Below, one piece after another: positions 35,755-43,264 of a stretch of DNA of 64,000 nucleotides. The position numbers and the translations under genes are program-made. Below the pieces are notes generated by a model. The model was not told where the DNA came from. It saw only the letters and a list, made by a program, of their open reading frames with translations, and did not search any database. The DNA is taken from assembly GCA_024233875.1 (NCBI GenBank), contig JACKPB010000006.1, positions 62,001 through 126,000 of the forward strand, written 5' to 3'. The stretch's first letter is position 1; every line of letters starts with the position of its first letter. This DNA comes from Leptospiraceae bacterium. GTDB lineage: Bacteria > Spirochaetota > Leptospiria > Leptospirales > Leptospiraceae.

Positions 35755-35859
35755 TTGGTCATTTTCAAAAGTATTTGCGGATTCAACAGAAAACCGGCTA
35801 ATCAATGGCGAGATACCGTGAATTGTAAAACGCAATTGTATCTGAGAATTGGTATGTAT
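35755..35859 (+). repeat. MITE-like element, full copy
   Basis: Left part GGTCATTTTCAAAAGTATTTG, central CGGCTAATCAATGGCGAGATACC (diverged), right CGCAATTGTATCTGAGAATTGG. Lies in the 1.75-kb gene-free stretch 35556-37306. Confidence 0.75.
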
Positions 35860-35930
35860 ACCGGGTTTTCAGATACAATTGCACATTTGATCTTAAGTAG
35901 TGTAGTAGTATTTTTGCAGATTCTTCTATA
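35856..35930 (-). repeat. MITE-like element, inverted partial copy
   Basis: Starts TATACCGGGTTTTCAGATACAA, the same end as the copies at 45518 and 54688, then decays after GCAGATTCTTC. It abuts the previous copy in opposite orientation, making a head-to-head pair joined at the shared TATA. Confidence 0.6.
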
Positions 35931-36120
35931 AAAGTATACTACTTAAAAATATTAGAAAAGTCTAATGTTTGTAATTATTTTTACTACTTCACATAACGTT
36001 ATTCCTCTCTTGATTTAGGGAAAAAAGAGGATTTCTTCTGTTCGTTTGGTGGTCTGAGTTTCTATCGGAAACCTACTTAACTGCTCGATTCATTTATCAT
36101 TAGATTTCATTTTTGATTGT

Positions 36121-36195
36121 AGATTCATTAGAATCCGCAATCAAATGTCTCCATTGCCATTACAGGAAAATGAAAGCGCATCTATCTCCGGCATT
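36121..36195 (+). repeat. Decayed MITE-like remnant
   Basis: Shares TAGAATCCGCAATCAAATG and then AGGAAAA...GCGCATCTA with the copy at 36967 (TAGAATCTACAATCAAATGG...). Ends are not recognisable, so an old relic is likely. Confidence 0.4.
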
Positions 36196-36245
36196 CGGTC
36201 AAGATAAGAAAATTTTTTGAAATCGTATCAATAGTTTTTTTGATT

Positions 36246-36404
36246 AACTCATCTTACGCAGTATTTTATTTTTCTATTTTTTTTTAGTTTAAAATCAAAA
36301 TCATTTTTTGCTAATAAATCAATAAAAATATGGGTTTGGGCGATAGCCCAAGCTGCCGGCAGGCTCCCTGAAACCTCACATTTCGCTTCTTTGCGTAATG
36401 TGAG
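36246..36404. ncRNA. Candidate structured RNA/DNA element, unit A
   Basis: AT-rich leader (ACTCATCTTAC ... TCAAAATCATTTTTTGCTAA ... AATAAAAATATG) followed by hairpin 1 TTGGGC-GATA-GCCCAA (36336-36351), a palindrome CTGCCGGCAG, the shared word CTCCCTG, and hairpin 2 CTCACATT/AATGTGAG with inner CGC/GCG (36375-36404). A possible third stem ATTAAGATA / TATCTTAAT with inner GAATAG / CTATTC follows at 36408-36470. Unit B has the same order with different stems. Transcription and strand are unknown. Confidence 0.45.
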
Positions 36405-36503
36405 TTAATTAAGATAATTTAGAAGTGAATAGAATCGATGATAGAAATGAAACCTATTCAATATCTTAATGAAATTAAATTATTTTTCTAATCTCTATTC
36501 AGC

Positions 36504-36668
36504 TACTCAACTTACAAAATTTTTTATTTTCCTAAACATTAGATTTTTTATTCAAAATCATATTTTACTAATGAATCCAGAAAAATAATGTTTTGAGGAC
36601 AAAGAGTCCTGAATTTGCCAACATCTCCCTGTCATTGAATTCAGCTTTCACATGAAATAGATTCAATG
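36504..36668. ncRNA. Candidate structured RNA/DNA element, unit B
   Basis: Same layout as unit A, 258 bases further on: leader ACTCAACTTAC ... TTCAAAATCATATTTTACTAA ... AAAAATAATG, hairpin 1 AGGAC-AAAGA-GTCCT (36596-36610), TTTGCC, CTCCCTG, then hairpin 2 CATTGAAT (36633-36640) / ATTCAATG (36661-36668). The leader and CTCCCTG are conserved with unit A, but both stems differ in sequence and keep their pairing. Confidence 0.45.
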
Positions 36669-36721
36669 CGTCAAAAAGTGGTATGTTCATGGAAAAATTC
36701 AAATTGAATCAAATCATCTTT

Positions 36722-36827
36722 TATAGTCATTTTCAGAAGTTTTTGCGCATTCACAGAAGAATTAGCTATAAAATGGCTACATAACCTTAACAGGAAAAAC
36801 GCAATTATTTATGAGAACTGGTATATA
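36722..36827 (+). repeat. MITE-like element, full copy
   Basis: TATAGTCATTTTCAGAAG start, TTTGCGCATTCA, AGCTATAAAATGGCTACAT centre and AACGCAATTATTTATGAGAA end with GGTATATA. One of the best preserved copies. Confidence 0.88.
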
Positions 36828-36846
36828 AGAATCAACAAAAGAGTGA

Positions 36847-36932
36847 GAATGTTTTTATTAATGTGATACATTAGAAAAGTATAGAATCATTGTTTTAGTA
36901 CTTCAGGATAGAAAATTTTACTAAAAACATTC
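36847..36932. other. Multi-stem secondary structure between two MITE-like copies
   Basis: Perfect 11-base inverted repeat GAATGTTTTTA (36847-36857) / TAAAAACATTC (36922-36932). Inside are TAATG-TGATA-CATTA and AAGTA...TACTT stems, so a three-way junction is possible. In AT-rich DNA the short inner stems could be chance. Confidence 0.35.
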
Positions 36933-36966
36933 TTGACAATAAAATCATGTTTGTGAGAATTTTACA

Positions 36967-37070
36967 TATAGTCATTTTCAAAAGTATTTGCGCTTTTTGA
37001 GTAGAATCTACAATCAAATGGCTACATTCCTATCAAAGAAAAACGCAACTACTTCTGAGAACTGGTATGT
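36967..37070 (+). repeat. MITE-like element, full copy
   Basis: TATAGTCATTTTCAAAAG, TATTTGCGC, AATGGCTACATTCC, AAAAACGCAACTACTTCTGAG and GGTATG. Last of the copies upstream of otsAB. Confidence 0.86.
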
Positions 37071-37116
37071 CTACCTTAAGATTCATGTGAAATAGATTTA
37101 TCATGATCGTTATAAG

Positions 37117-37128
37117 TATGATATCATA
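37117..37128. promoter_or_regulatory. 12-bp palindrome upstream of otsAB
   Basis: TATGATATCATA, a perfect palindrome about 180 bases before the otsAB start. Size and symmetry fit a dimeric regulator site, but no matching regulator is known here. Confidence 0.3.
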
Positions 37129-37176
37129 ATAAATGGTTTTGTCGTTTTGTATCATCAGTTATTCTCCGGGCAGGTG

Positions 37177-37222
37177 ATTGAAATGATCTCTTATTCAATT
37201 TATTGCAAATTTTCATTTCAAT
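37177..37222 (+). promoter_or_regulatory. 10-bp stem in the otsAB leader
   Basis: ATTGAAATGA / TCATTTCAAT with a 26-base loop, in the 200 bases before otsAB. It might act in the mRNA leader; no U run follows. The rest of the 37071-37306 gap shows no gene. Confidence 0.3.
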
Positions 37223-37306
37223 TTGTTCTATCTCCATGGGTCTCTATTATTCATCAAAGGGACACTCTAGATTATTGGAATTATTTTATAAGTACATGAG
37301 GATATG

Positions 37307-39547
37307 ATGAAATTAAATATTAATAAAAAATTAAAAAGGATAATAATTGTCTCCTATCGTTTGCCATTTAGTATAATTGAAGAAAATGGGAAAAAAATAC
37401 TCAGACAGAACACCGGTGGTTTGGTATCGGCTATCCTTGGTCTCTCATCTAAGATCCAATCAATGAATTCGGAAAGCTTTACATCAAAAATTCAATGGTT
37501 CGGGTATTCGGAACACACAAAAGAAGAGTTTGACTCAGTAGAGGGGCAAAGTGATTCGTTTGATATATTTCCGGTAAATATCCCTTCTGAGATCAATAAA
37601 AATTATTATGAAGGCTTTTGCAATGATACGATATGGCCTCTTTTCCATTATTTCCCTACGATAACCGAGTTTGAGAACTCTTACTATGATGATTACAAAA
37701 AAGCGAACCAAATTTTTTATGATACCATTTCTCCATTAATTTTACAGGGAGATTATGTATGGGTTCATGACTATCAATTGATGCTATTGCCCGGGATGAT
37801 TCGTGAAAAATTTATAGATCTTTCTATTGGGTTCTTTCTTCATATTTCATTCCCTTCATTTGAAATATTTATGCTACTCCATAGGCAATGGAGAGAAGAA
37901 ATTATTGAGGGACTATTGGGAGCTGACCTGATAGGTTTTCATACAAATGACTATAGTAGGAATTTTATTAATAGTGTCTCACGTATCCGTGGATATGAGA
38001 TAAAAATGCATTATGTGATCACCAAAAGAAGAATCGTAAAAGTGGATACCTTTCCTATCGGAATCGATTATGATAAATTTTCCAATGATGCCCAATCAGA
38101 AAGAACTCAAAATGAAATTAAAGAAATCAGGAAATACATTCCAAAAAGTAAACTAATCTTTTCTGTGGATCGATTGGACTACACTAAAGGTTTACTGAAT
38201 CGTCTTATCGGATATGAAAGGTTCTTGGAAGATTATCCGGAATGGAAGGAAAAGGTTGTCTTCAATATGGTAGTTGTCCCATCGAGAGATTCAATACCCA
38301 GGTACCAGGAAATGAAAAAAGAAATTGAAGCAGCAGTCGGAAGGATTCAGGGTAAATTTTCGAATCTGAGTTGGAAACCTATCGTTTACCAATACAAATC
38401 TCTCGAATACTTTGAATTACTGGCTCTTTACAGTACAAGTGACGTTGGTATGATCACACCGCTTAGGGATGGAATGAATCTGGTTTCCAAGGAATATCTG
38501 GCCTGTCAAAATTCAAATGAAGGAATTCTAATCTTGAGTGAAATGGCCGGAGCCTCTGCGGAATTAGGTGAAGCTATTTTGGTCAATCCGAATGATGCAA
38601 ATGAATTGGCTGAAGCTATCCATCAGGCACTGACAATGTCTCCTGATGAAATCAGGGAAAGAGTTTCCCGAATGCGAATTCGTATCAATAAATACAATGT
38701 ATTTGCATGGGCATTCGATTTTATAAATCAACTGACTTTAATTAAAGAGGAACATACTATGCTAGAGATCAAAGTTATGACGGAAATCATTGAAAGACAA
38801 ATTATCGAGAAGTATAAAAATTCTATGAAGCGGATTATATTTCTTGATTATGATGGAACTATGGTCCCGTTTTCAGCTATTCCTGAAAATGCTACTCCCG
38901 GAGTGAATGTTCTGGAACTAATTAAGAAATTATCGGGTGATACAAATAATGAAATAGTGATCATTAGCGGAAGAAAGAGGATATTTTTAGACAAGTGGTT
39001 TTCTGATTGTAATGTGAATTTAGTAGCCGAACATGGACTCTTCATGCGGAGAAAAGGTCAGGATTGGGAACTAAAAAAAGATATAATTATAGATAAAGAG
39101 ATTAAGCAAAATATTTCTGAAATAATGGAAAAGTATACAGATAGATGCCATGGAAGTTTTATTGAGGAAAAGGAGGCAGCAGTAGTTTGGCATTTTCGAA
39201 ATGCTGATCCGGAATTAGCTTTTGTAAGATCTCAGGAATTAAAATCAGAATTATTTGATATGATCAATTATTACTCCGGATTGCAATTGTTGGAAGGAAA
39301 TAAGGTAATAGAAGTGAAGAAAGCCGGTTTCAATAAAGGAACTTCGGTAAATGATTTTATTCAAAATTCAGATTATGATTTTATATTAGCTTTGGGTGAT
39401 GATGTAACCGATGAAGATATGTTCCAGGTACTACCCGATAGAGCTGTTTCAATTAAAATTGGAAAAACTCAGACCTATGCGAAATACAATATAGTATTTC
39501 AGGAGCTAGTTCATAATTTTTTAGAGGGGTTAATCAAAAATGGATAA
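37307..39547 (+). CDS. otsAB: Bifunctional trehalose-6-phosphate synthase/phosphatase
   Basis: Makes trehalose from UDP- or other NDP-glucose and glucose-6-phosphate, then removes phosphate. Residues 1-485 are a GT20 synthase: RLPFS and TGGLVSA near the N-terminus, WVHDYQLMLLPG, FLHISFPSFEIF, SVDRLDYTKGLLNRL, and DGMNLVSKEYLACQ near the donor site. The last 245 residues are a HAD-type trehalose phosphatase: FLDYDGTMVPF (nucleophile Asp), IISGRKR, AEHGLFMRRKG and ALGDDVTDEDMF. Fused synthase-phosphatases exist in other bacteria and plants. Of two adjacent ATGs (37304, 37307), the second has better spacing from GAGG at 37298. It overlaps the GH15 gene by eight bases. Confidence 0.93.
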   Translation: MKLNINKKLKRIIIVSYRLPFSIIEENGKKILRQNTGGLVSAILGLSSKIQSMNSESFTSKIQWFGYSEHTKEEFDSVEGQSDSFDIFPVNIPSEINKNYYEGFCNDTIWPLFHYFPTITEFENSYYDDYKKANQIFYDTISPLILQGDYVWVHDYQLMLLPGMIREKFIDLSIGFFLHISFPSFEIFMLLHRQWREEIIEGLLGADLIGFHTNDYSRNFINSVSRIRGYEIKMHYVITKRRIVKVDTFPIGIDYDKFSNDAQSERTQNEIKEIRKYIPKSKLIFSVDRLDYTKGLLNRLIGYERFLEDYPEWKEKVVFNMVVVPSRDSIPRYQEMKKEIEAAVGRIQGKFSNLSWKPIVYQYKSLEYFELLALYSTSDVGMITPLRDGMNLVSKEYLACQNSNEGILILSEMAGASAELGEAILVNPNDANELAEAIHQALTMSPDEIRERVSRMRIRINKYNVFAWAFDFINQLTLIKEEHTMLEIKVMTEIIERQIIEKYKNSMKRIIFLDYDGTMVPFSAIPENATPGVNVLELIKKLSGDTNNEIVIISGRKRIFLDKWFSDCNVNLVAEHGLFMRRKGQDWELKKDIIIDKEIKQNISEIMEKYTDRCHGSFIEEKEAAVVWHFRNADPELAFVRSQELKSELFDMINYYSGLQLLEGNKVIEVKKAGFNKGTSVNDFIQNSDYDFILALGDDVTDEDMFQVLPDRAVSIKIGKTQTYAKYNIVFQELVHNFLEGLIKNG

Positions 39548-41327
39548 ATTGCATAAATACAATATGGGAATCATAGGAAATTGCTCCTATCTGGCATATA
39601 TTGATACTTCAGCTGCGATCAAATGGGCCTGTATGCCGAGGTTTGATAGTAGTTTTGTTTTCGGTTCCCTACTTGATGAAAATAAAGGAGGGCATTTTTC
39701 GGTTTCCCCAAGTAAAAAAGCTATAGAAAATCGTCAGTACTATTTAGAAAATACAAATATCTTATGTACAGAATTTACTACTGAAGATGGACGATATAGG
39801 GTGATAGATTTTGCACCTAGGTTCTATCAATACGATAGGTACTATCGTCCACTTATGATATGTAGAAAAATCGAAAGAATTGCCGGAAGACCCTCCATCA
39901 AGGTTACCTGTTCTCCTGTTGGGGATTATGGAAAAACAAAACCGGAAATACTCATAGGTAGTAATCATATTCGTTATCTGGGAATTGGTGACCAGGTTCG
40001 TTTGACTACAAATATTCCATTAAATACCATAGTTAACGAACAGTCTTTCATTCTTTCGGAAGATAAATATCTGGCATTTACATATGGAGAGCCTCTCGAA
40101 GCCCCACTGATAGAAACGATGGAAACTTTTTATACCAAAACACGTTCTTATTGGATGAATTGGATAAAATCTACTTCCATTCCAAATTTTTACCAAAAGG
40201 AAATCATACGTTCTGCCTTGGTCCTAAAGCTACATCAGTATGAGGATACCGGTGGAATCATAGCCTCCGGTACTACAAGTCTACCCGAAGCCGACAAATC
40301 TACCAGAAACTGGGATTATAGATACTGTTGGATGCGAGATGCTTATTATACATTAATGGCGTTCAACAGTATTGGTCACTTTGAAGAATTAGAAAAATAC
40401 TTTTTATATATTGAAAATATAGTTTTGAATGAAGAAAGTCGGATTCAACCCTTGTACAGTATCATAGGGGAAAAAAATCTAACTGAAAACATTATAGATC
40501 TGGATGGATACCTGGGAAACACTCCGGTACGTATAGGGAACGATGCCTATACCCATATTCAAAATGATGTCTATGGTCAACTCTTAGTTTCTATTCTACC
40601 TATATTTACTGATAAAAGATTGAATACAAATATCAAATATCATTCTAAAAAAATAGTAGAATTGCTATTAAGTAAGATAGAATCTAAAATCAACGAACCT
40701 GACGCCGGTCTCTGGGAGTTTCGAAATAGGAAGCAATACCATACATACACTTATTTGTTTCATTGGGCGGGCTGCAAAGCTGCTCAAAAAATAGCTCATG
40801 CTTTCAATGATTCGGATCTTATGAAAAAAGCTGAAATGTTAGCTAATTTAGCATCTGACTATATAGAAAGGTCCTATAGTATTGAAAAAATGGCATATAC
40901 ACAAGCGGTTGATGTATCACATCTAGATGCCAGTGGATTGAATTTGGTTCTCATGAATTACTTGGATCCAAACTCAGAGAGAGCCATATCTCATATCGAA
41001 GCTCATAAAAAGGAATTGATGACCGATCAGGGTTTGTTTTATCGCTACCGTCATGAAGATGATTTTGGTAAGCCGGATACAACATTTTTTGTTTGTTCCT
41101 TTTGGTTTGCAGAAGCACTTGCAAGTACAAATCAAATCGATTCAGCGATTGAGTATTTTGAAAATCTATTAAAGTACTCTAATCATCTCGGACTTTTCAG
41201 TGAAGATGTAGATATAAATGGAGGACAATGGGGTAATTTTCCTCAAACTTACAGTCATGTGGGACTTATCAATACAGCATTTCGAATTGCTAAAAAATTA
41301 GATTATCCAATATTTTATTCGAAATAA
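39540..41327 (+). CDS. Glycoside hydrolase family 15 (glucoamylase/trehalase-like)
   Basis: A 595-residue cytoplasmic enzyme of the GH15 type. The N-terminal beta domain starts with GIIGNCSYLAYIDTSAAIKW, typical of this family. The catalytic (alpha/alpha)6 part includes GTTSLPEADKSTRNWDYRYC (first carboxylate region) then WMRDAYYTLMAF, and NGGQWGNFPQTYSHVGLIN near the C-terminus (second conserved stretch). No signal peptide is seen. GH15 covers glucoamylases and bacterial trehalases. Coupling to otsAB by an eight-base overlap makes trehalose or a derived glucoside the likely substrate. It converges with the 7TM kinase gene, overlapping by 13 bases. Confidence 0.9.
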   Translation: MDKLHKYNMGIIGNCSYLAYIDTSAAIKWACMPRFDSSFVFGSLLDENKGGHFSVSPSKKAIENRQYYLENTNILCTEFTTEDGRYRVIDFAPRFYQYDRYYRPLMICRKIERIAGRPSIKVTCSPVGDYGKTKPEILIGSNHIRYLGIGDQVRLTTNIPLNTIVNEQSFILSEDKYLAFTYGEPLEAPLIETMETFYTKTRSYWMNWIKSTSIPNFYQKEIIRSALVLKLHQYEDTGGIIASGTTSLPEADKSTRNWDYRYCWMRDAYYTLMAFNSIGHFEELEKYFLYIENIVLNEESRIQPLYSIIGEKNLTENIIDLDGYLGNTPVRIGNDAYTHIQNDVYGQLLVSILPIFTDKRLNTNIKYHSKKIVELLLSKIESKINEPDAGLWEFRNRKQYHTYTYLFHWAGCKAAQKIAHAFNDSDLMKKAEMLANLASDYIERSYSIEKMAYTQAVDVSHLDASGLNLVLMNYLDPNSERAISHIEAHKKELMTDQGLFYRYRHEDDFGKPDTTFFVCSFWFAEALASTNQIDSAIEYFENLLKYSNHLGLFSEDVDINGGQWGNFPQTYSHVGLINTAFRIAKKLDYPIFYSK

Positions 41328-43264
41328 TTTTTCTTTAATAGGAATACCGCTGTGGTAGATTTGTTTTCGATAGATTTGATAATTAGATTTGATTTGTGAA
41401 GATCTGTGATTGTTTTAGCAATTGTCAATCCAATTCCCATTCCAAATACTACGGTCACATCGGGAGAGCTTCCCCGGGTAAATCTTTGGTAGAGTTTGGA
41501 ATGTGTGGTTGGATCAATTCCGATTCCCGTATCCTCAATCTGTAAAATAGTATTGGTTCCCATTTTAAAGATTTTAATGGAAATCTTTCCATTTTCCCGA
41601 TTATAAACGATACTATTTTTTATGACTGCTGAGATGGCAATTTTTAAACTCTCTGGATCGCAGATGTAATCGTCATCCTTGTATTCAATTTTAATTTCGA
41701 GTTTTTTCTTCTTTATTTCAGCTGAAAAGTGTTCAAGAATCTCTTCAATGAGAGAATGGAGAAAAATATTGGTATTTTTCAGTGCTATCCCTGAATCTAA
41801 TTCCGTAAGATAAATCAAATCATTTAGGAAGTAATTCAAAACCTTAGCATTTTGCATAATGTCTTTATTTGTTTGTCGGACTTCTTTCGTAACTTCAAAG
41901 TTATTTACTAATTCTGCATATTTTTGAATCGTATTCAGAGGAGTTTTGATTTCAAAACTCATATTTGCTAAAAATTTATCTTTCGATTCTATCAATTTCT
42001 CGATTTCTTTTTTTGCTTGTATCACAGAAATAAAATTTTCTGAAGCAATAATTTGATTCCTTTTGCTTTCTTCCAGAGTTTGAGAAAACTTTAAACTTAG
42101 TACGAAAGATTGAGTTAGAATAAAAAAAATCAAACCCAGAGGAGTCATATAAAAAGTAGAAACAATAGTTAAATCTAATAAAATATCATTAATTGCTGTT
42201 AGAGATAGGATTAAGAAACCAAAACTGAACAAATAAGATCCTACAAGTTTGTTTCTAATAGCTCTGTAAAGTGTAAGAAGTGTTAGAAGGATGAGAAGAA
42301 TTACTGCTACCTGAATGTAAAGTACATATCTATATTTGAGTTCTAATGGCGATAGAAGTGTTAGAGCTGAAAGAAGTAAACTCAGACCTATGAAAAGATA
42401 AATCCAATTTTTATGCATAAAGTTGGGATAAAAAGAATGAAGGTACAGGGAAAACAGAGGCACAATTAAATAAATACTGAGAAGTTCTATATGTACAAAA
42501 CTTTGAAGAGAAAAATGAAATATGTGCTGGAGGTAAATTTCTTCCATGGAAACTGATCTGAAAGCTATCAAAATACAAATAATGGAAAAATATAAATAGG
42601 AGAGTTCATTTCTTCTTTGAGAGTACAATCCAATGTGATACATCCCGATAAAAACTAATGCTCCGAAGAGAAGAAAATGGGAGAGTAAAGAAATTTCTTC
42701 TGCTCTTTCCAGATCCCTTCGTAATCCGAGTTTGGGTTCACCAAACATTCCAAAATAATTTAACCTAAAATTTGATGCAAATAAATAGAGCTCTATTTCA
42801 TTTTGATTCCCTTCTTTAGTCTTTAGGTCCATGCATTGAGACTTAAATATGGGATCTATACCTGAATTCGTTTCTGAACTCCCATTGTCTAAAACTAATT
42901 CGTTGTTACAGAAAAGTGTAAAATTTGAATAAAATCTCGGGATGCATAGATGGATCGGTAGCTCTGTATTTGTTAAAATTTTAAGATAAAAGGTTCCGAA
43001 GGTTTTAGAATTTTCTTTTGAATATACACCGGGAAATCGAAACTCTGAAGGAAATGCACTTCCTTCCGTTTGGGAAAAATTCTGAGGGAAGAATTTCCAT
43101 TCACCCTGAAGAGAGATTGGCCCGTACCGGGAGAAATCCCACTCCCTTAGATCAACGATACCATTTGCAACTTTAGGAGCCGGATTTGAGGGATTTGATC
43201 CGCATTGAACTATCAAAATCAATGCTAATCCGAAAAAGAATGATCTCATTAGTATTAGTTTCAT
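41315..43264 (-). CDS. 7TM-DISM sensor histidine kinase-like lipoprotein, H-box His missing
   Basis: A 649-residue sensor. It starts with a lipoprotein signal (FFFGLALILIVQC, lipid Cys about residue 22). A periplasmic beta-rich DISM domain follows (about 40-180), then seven hydrophobic segments (about 190-400) and a kinase core. The dimerisation box reads NMSFEIKTPLNTIQK: Phe-437 stands where the phosphoacceptor His should be. The ATPase domain looks intact (VIKNSIVYNREN, EDTGIGIDP, FGMGIGLTIAK). It may be a pseudokinase or pass signal by other means. Directly downstream of a paralogue with the same architecture. Confidence 0.88.
   Translation of the reverse strand: MKLILMRSFFFGLALILIVQCGSNPSNPAPKVANGIVDLREWDFSRYGPISLQGEWKFFPQNFSQTEGSAFPSEFRFPGVYSKENSKTFGTFYLKILTNTELPIHLCIPRFYSNFTLFCNNELVLDNGSSETNSGIDPIFKSQCMDLKTKEGNQNEIELYLFASNFRLNYFGMFGEPKLGLRRDLERAEEISLLSHFLLFGALVFIGMYHIGLYSQRRNELSYLYFSIICILIAFRSVSMEEIYLQHIFHFSLQSFVHIELLSIYLIVPLFSLYLHSFYPNFMHKNWIYLFIGLSLLLSALTLLSPLELKYRYVLYIQVAVILLILLTLLTLYRAIRNKLVGSYLFSFGFLILSLTAINDILLDLTIVSTFYMTPLGLIFFILTQSFVLSLKFSQTLEESKRNQIIASENFISVIQAKKEIEKLIESKDKFLANMSFEIKTPLNTIQKYAELVNNFEVTKEVRQTNKDIMQNAKVLNYFLNDLIYLTELDSGIALKNTNIFLHSLIEEILEHFSAEIKKKKLEIKIEYKDDDYICDPESLKIAISAVIKNSIVYNRENGKISIKIFKMGTNTILQIEDTGIGIDPTTHSKLYQRFTRGSSPDVTVVFGMGIGLTIAKTITDLHKSNLIIKSIENKSTTAVFLLKKNYFE

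Noticed and set aside
35605..35835. 76-codon minus-strand frame starting inside a MITE-like copy
   Set aside because: Begins in the repeat and shows no domain or ribosome-binding site.
36001..36030. CCTCT...AGAGG hairpin considered as a terminator
   Set aside because: Long loop, weak stem and no gene end nearby.
31671..37070. CRISPR array, considered because of repeated units
   Set aside because: Units are about 105 bp with irregular spacing and both orientations; no short repeats with unique spacers and no cas genes.
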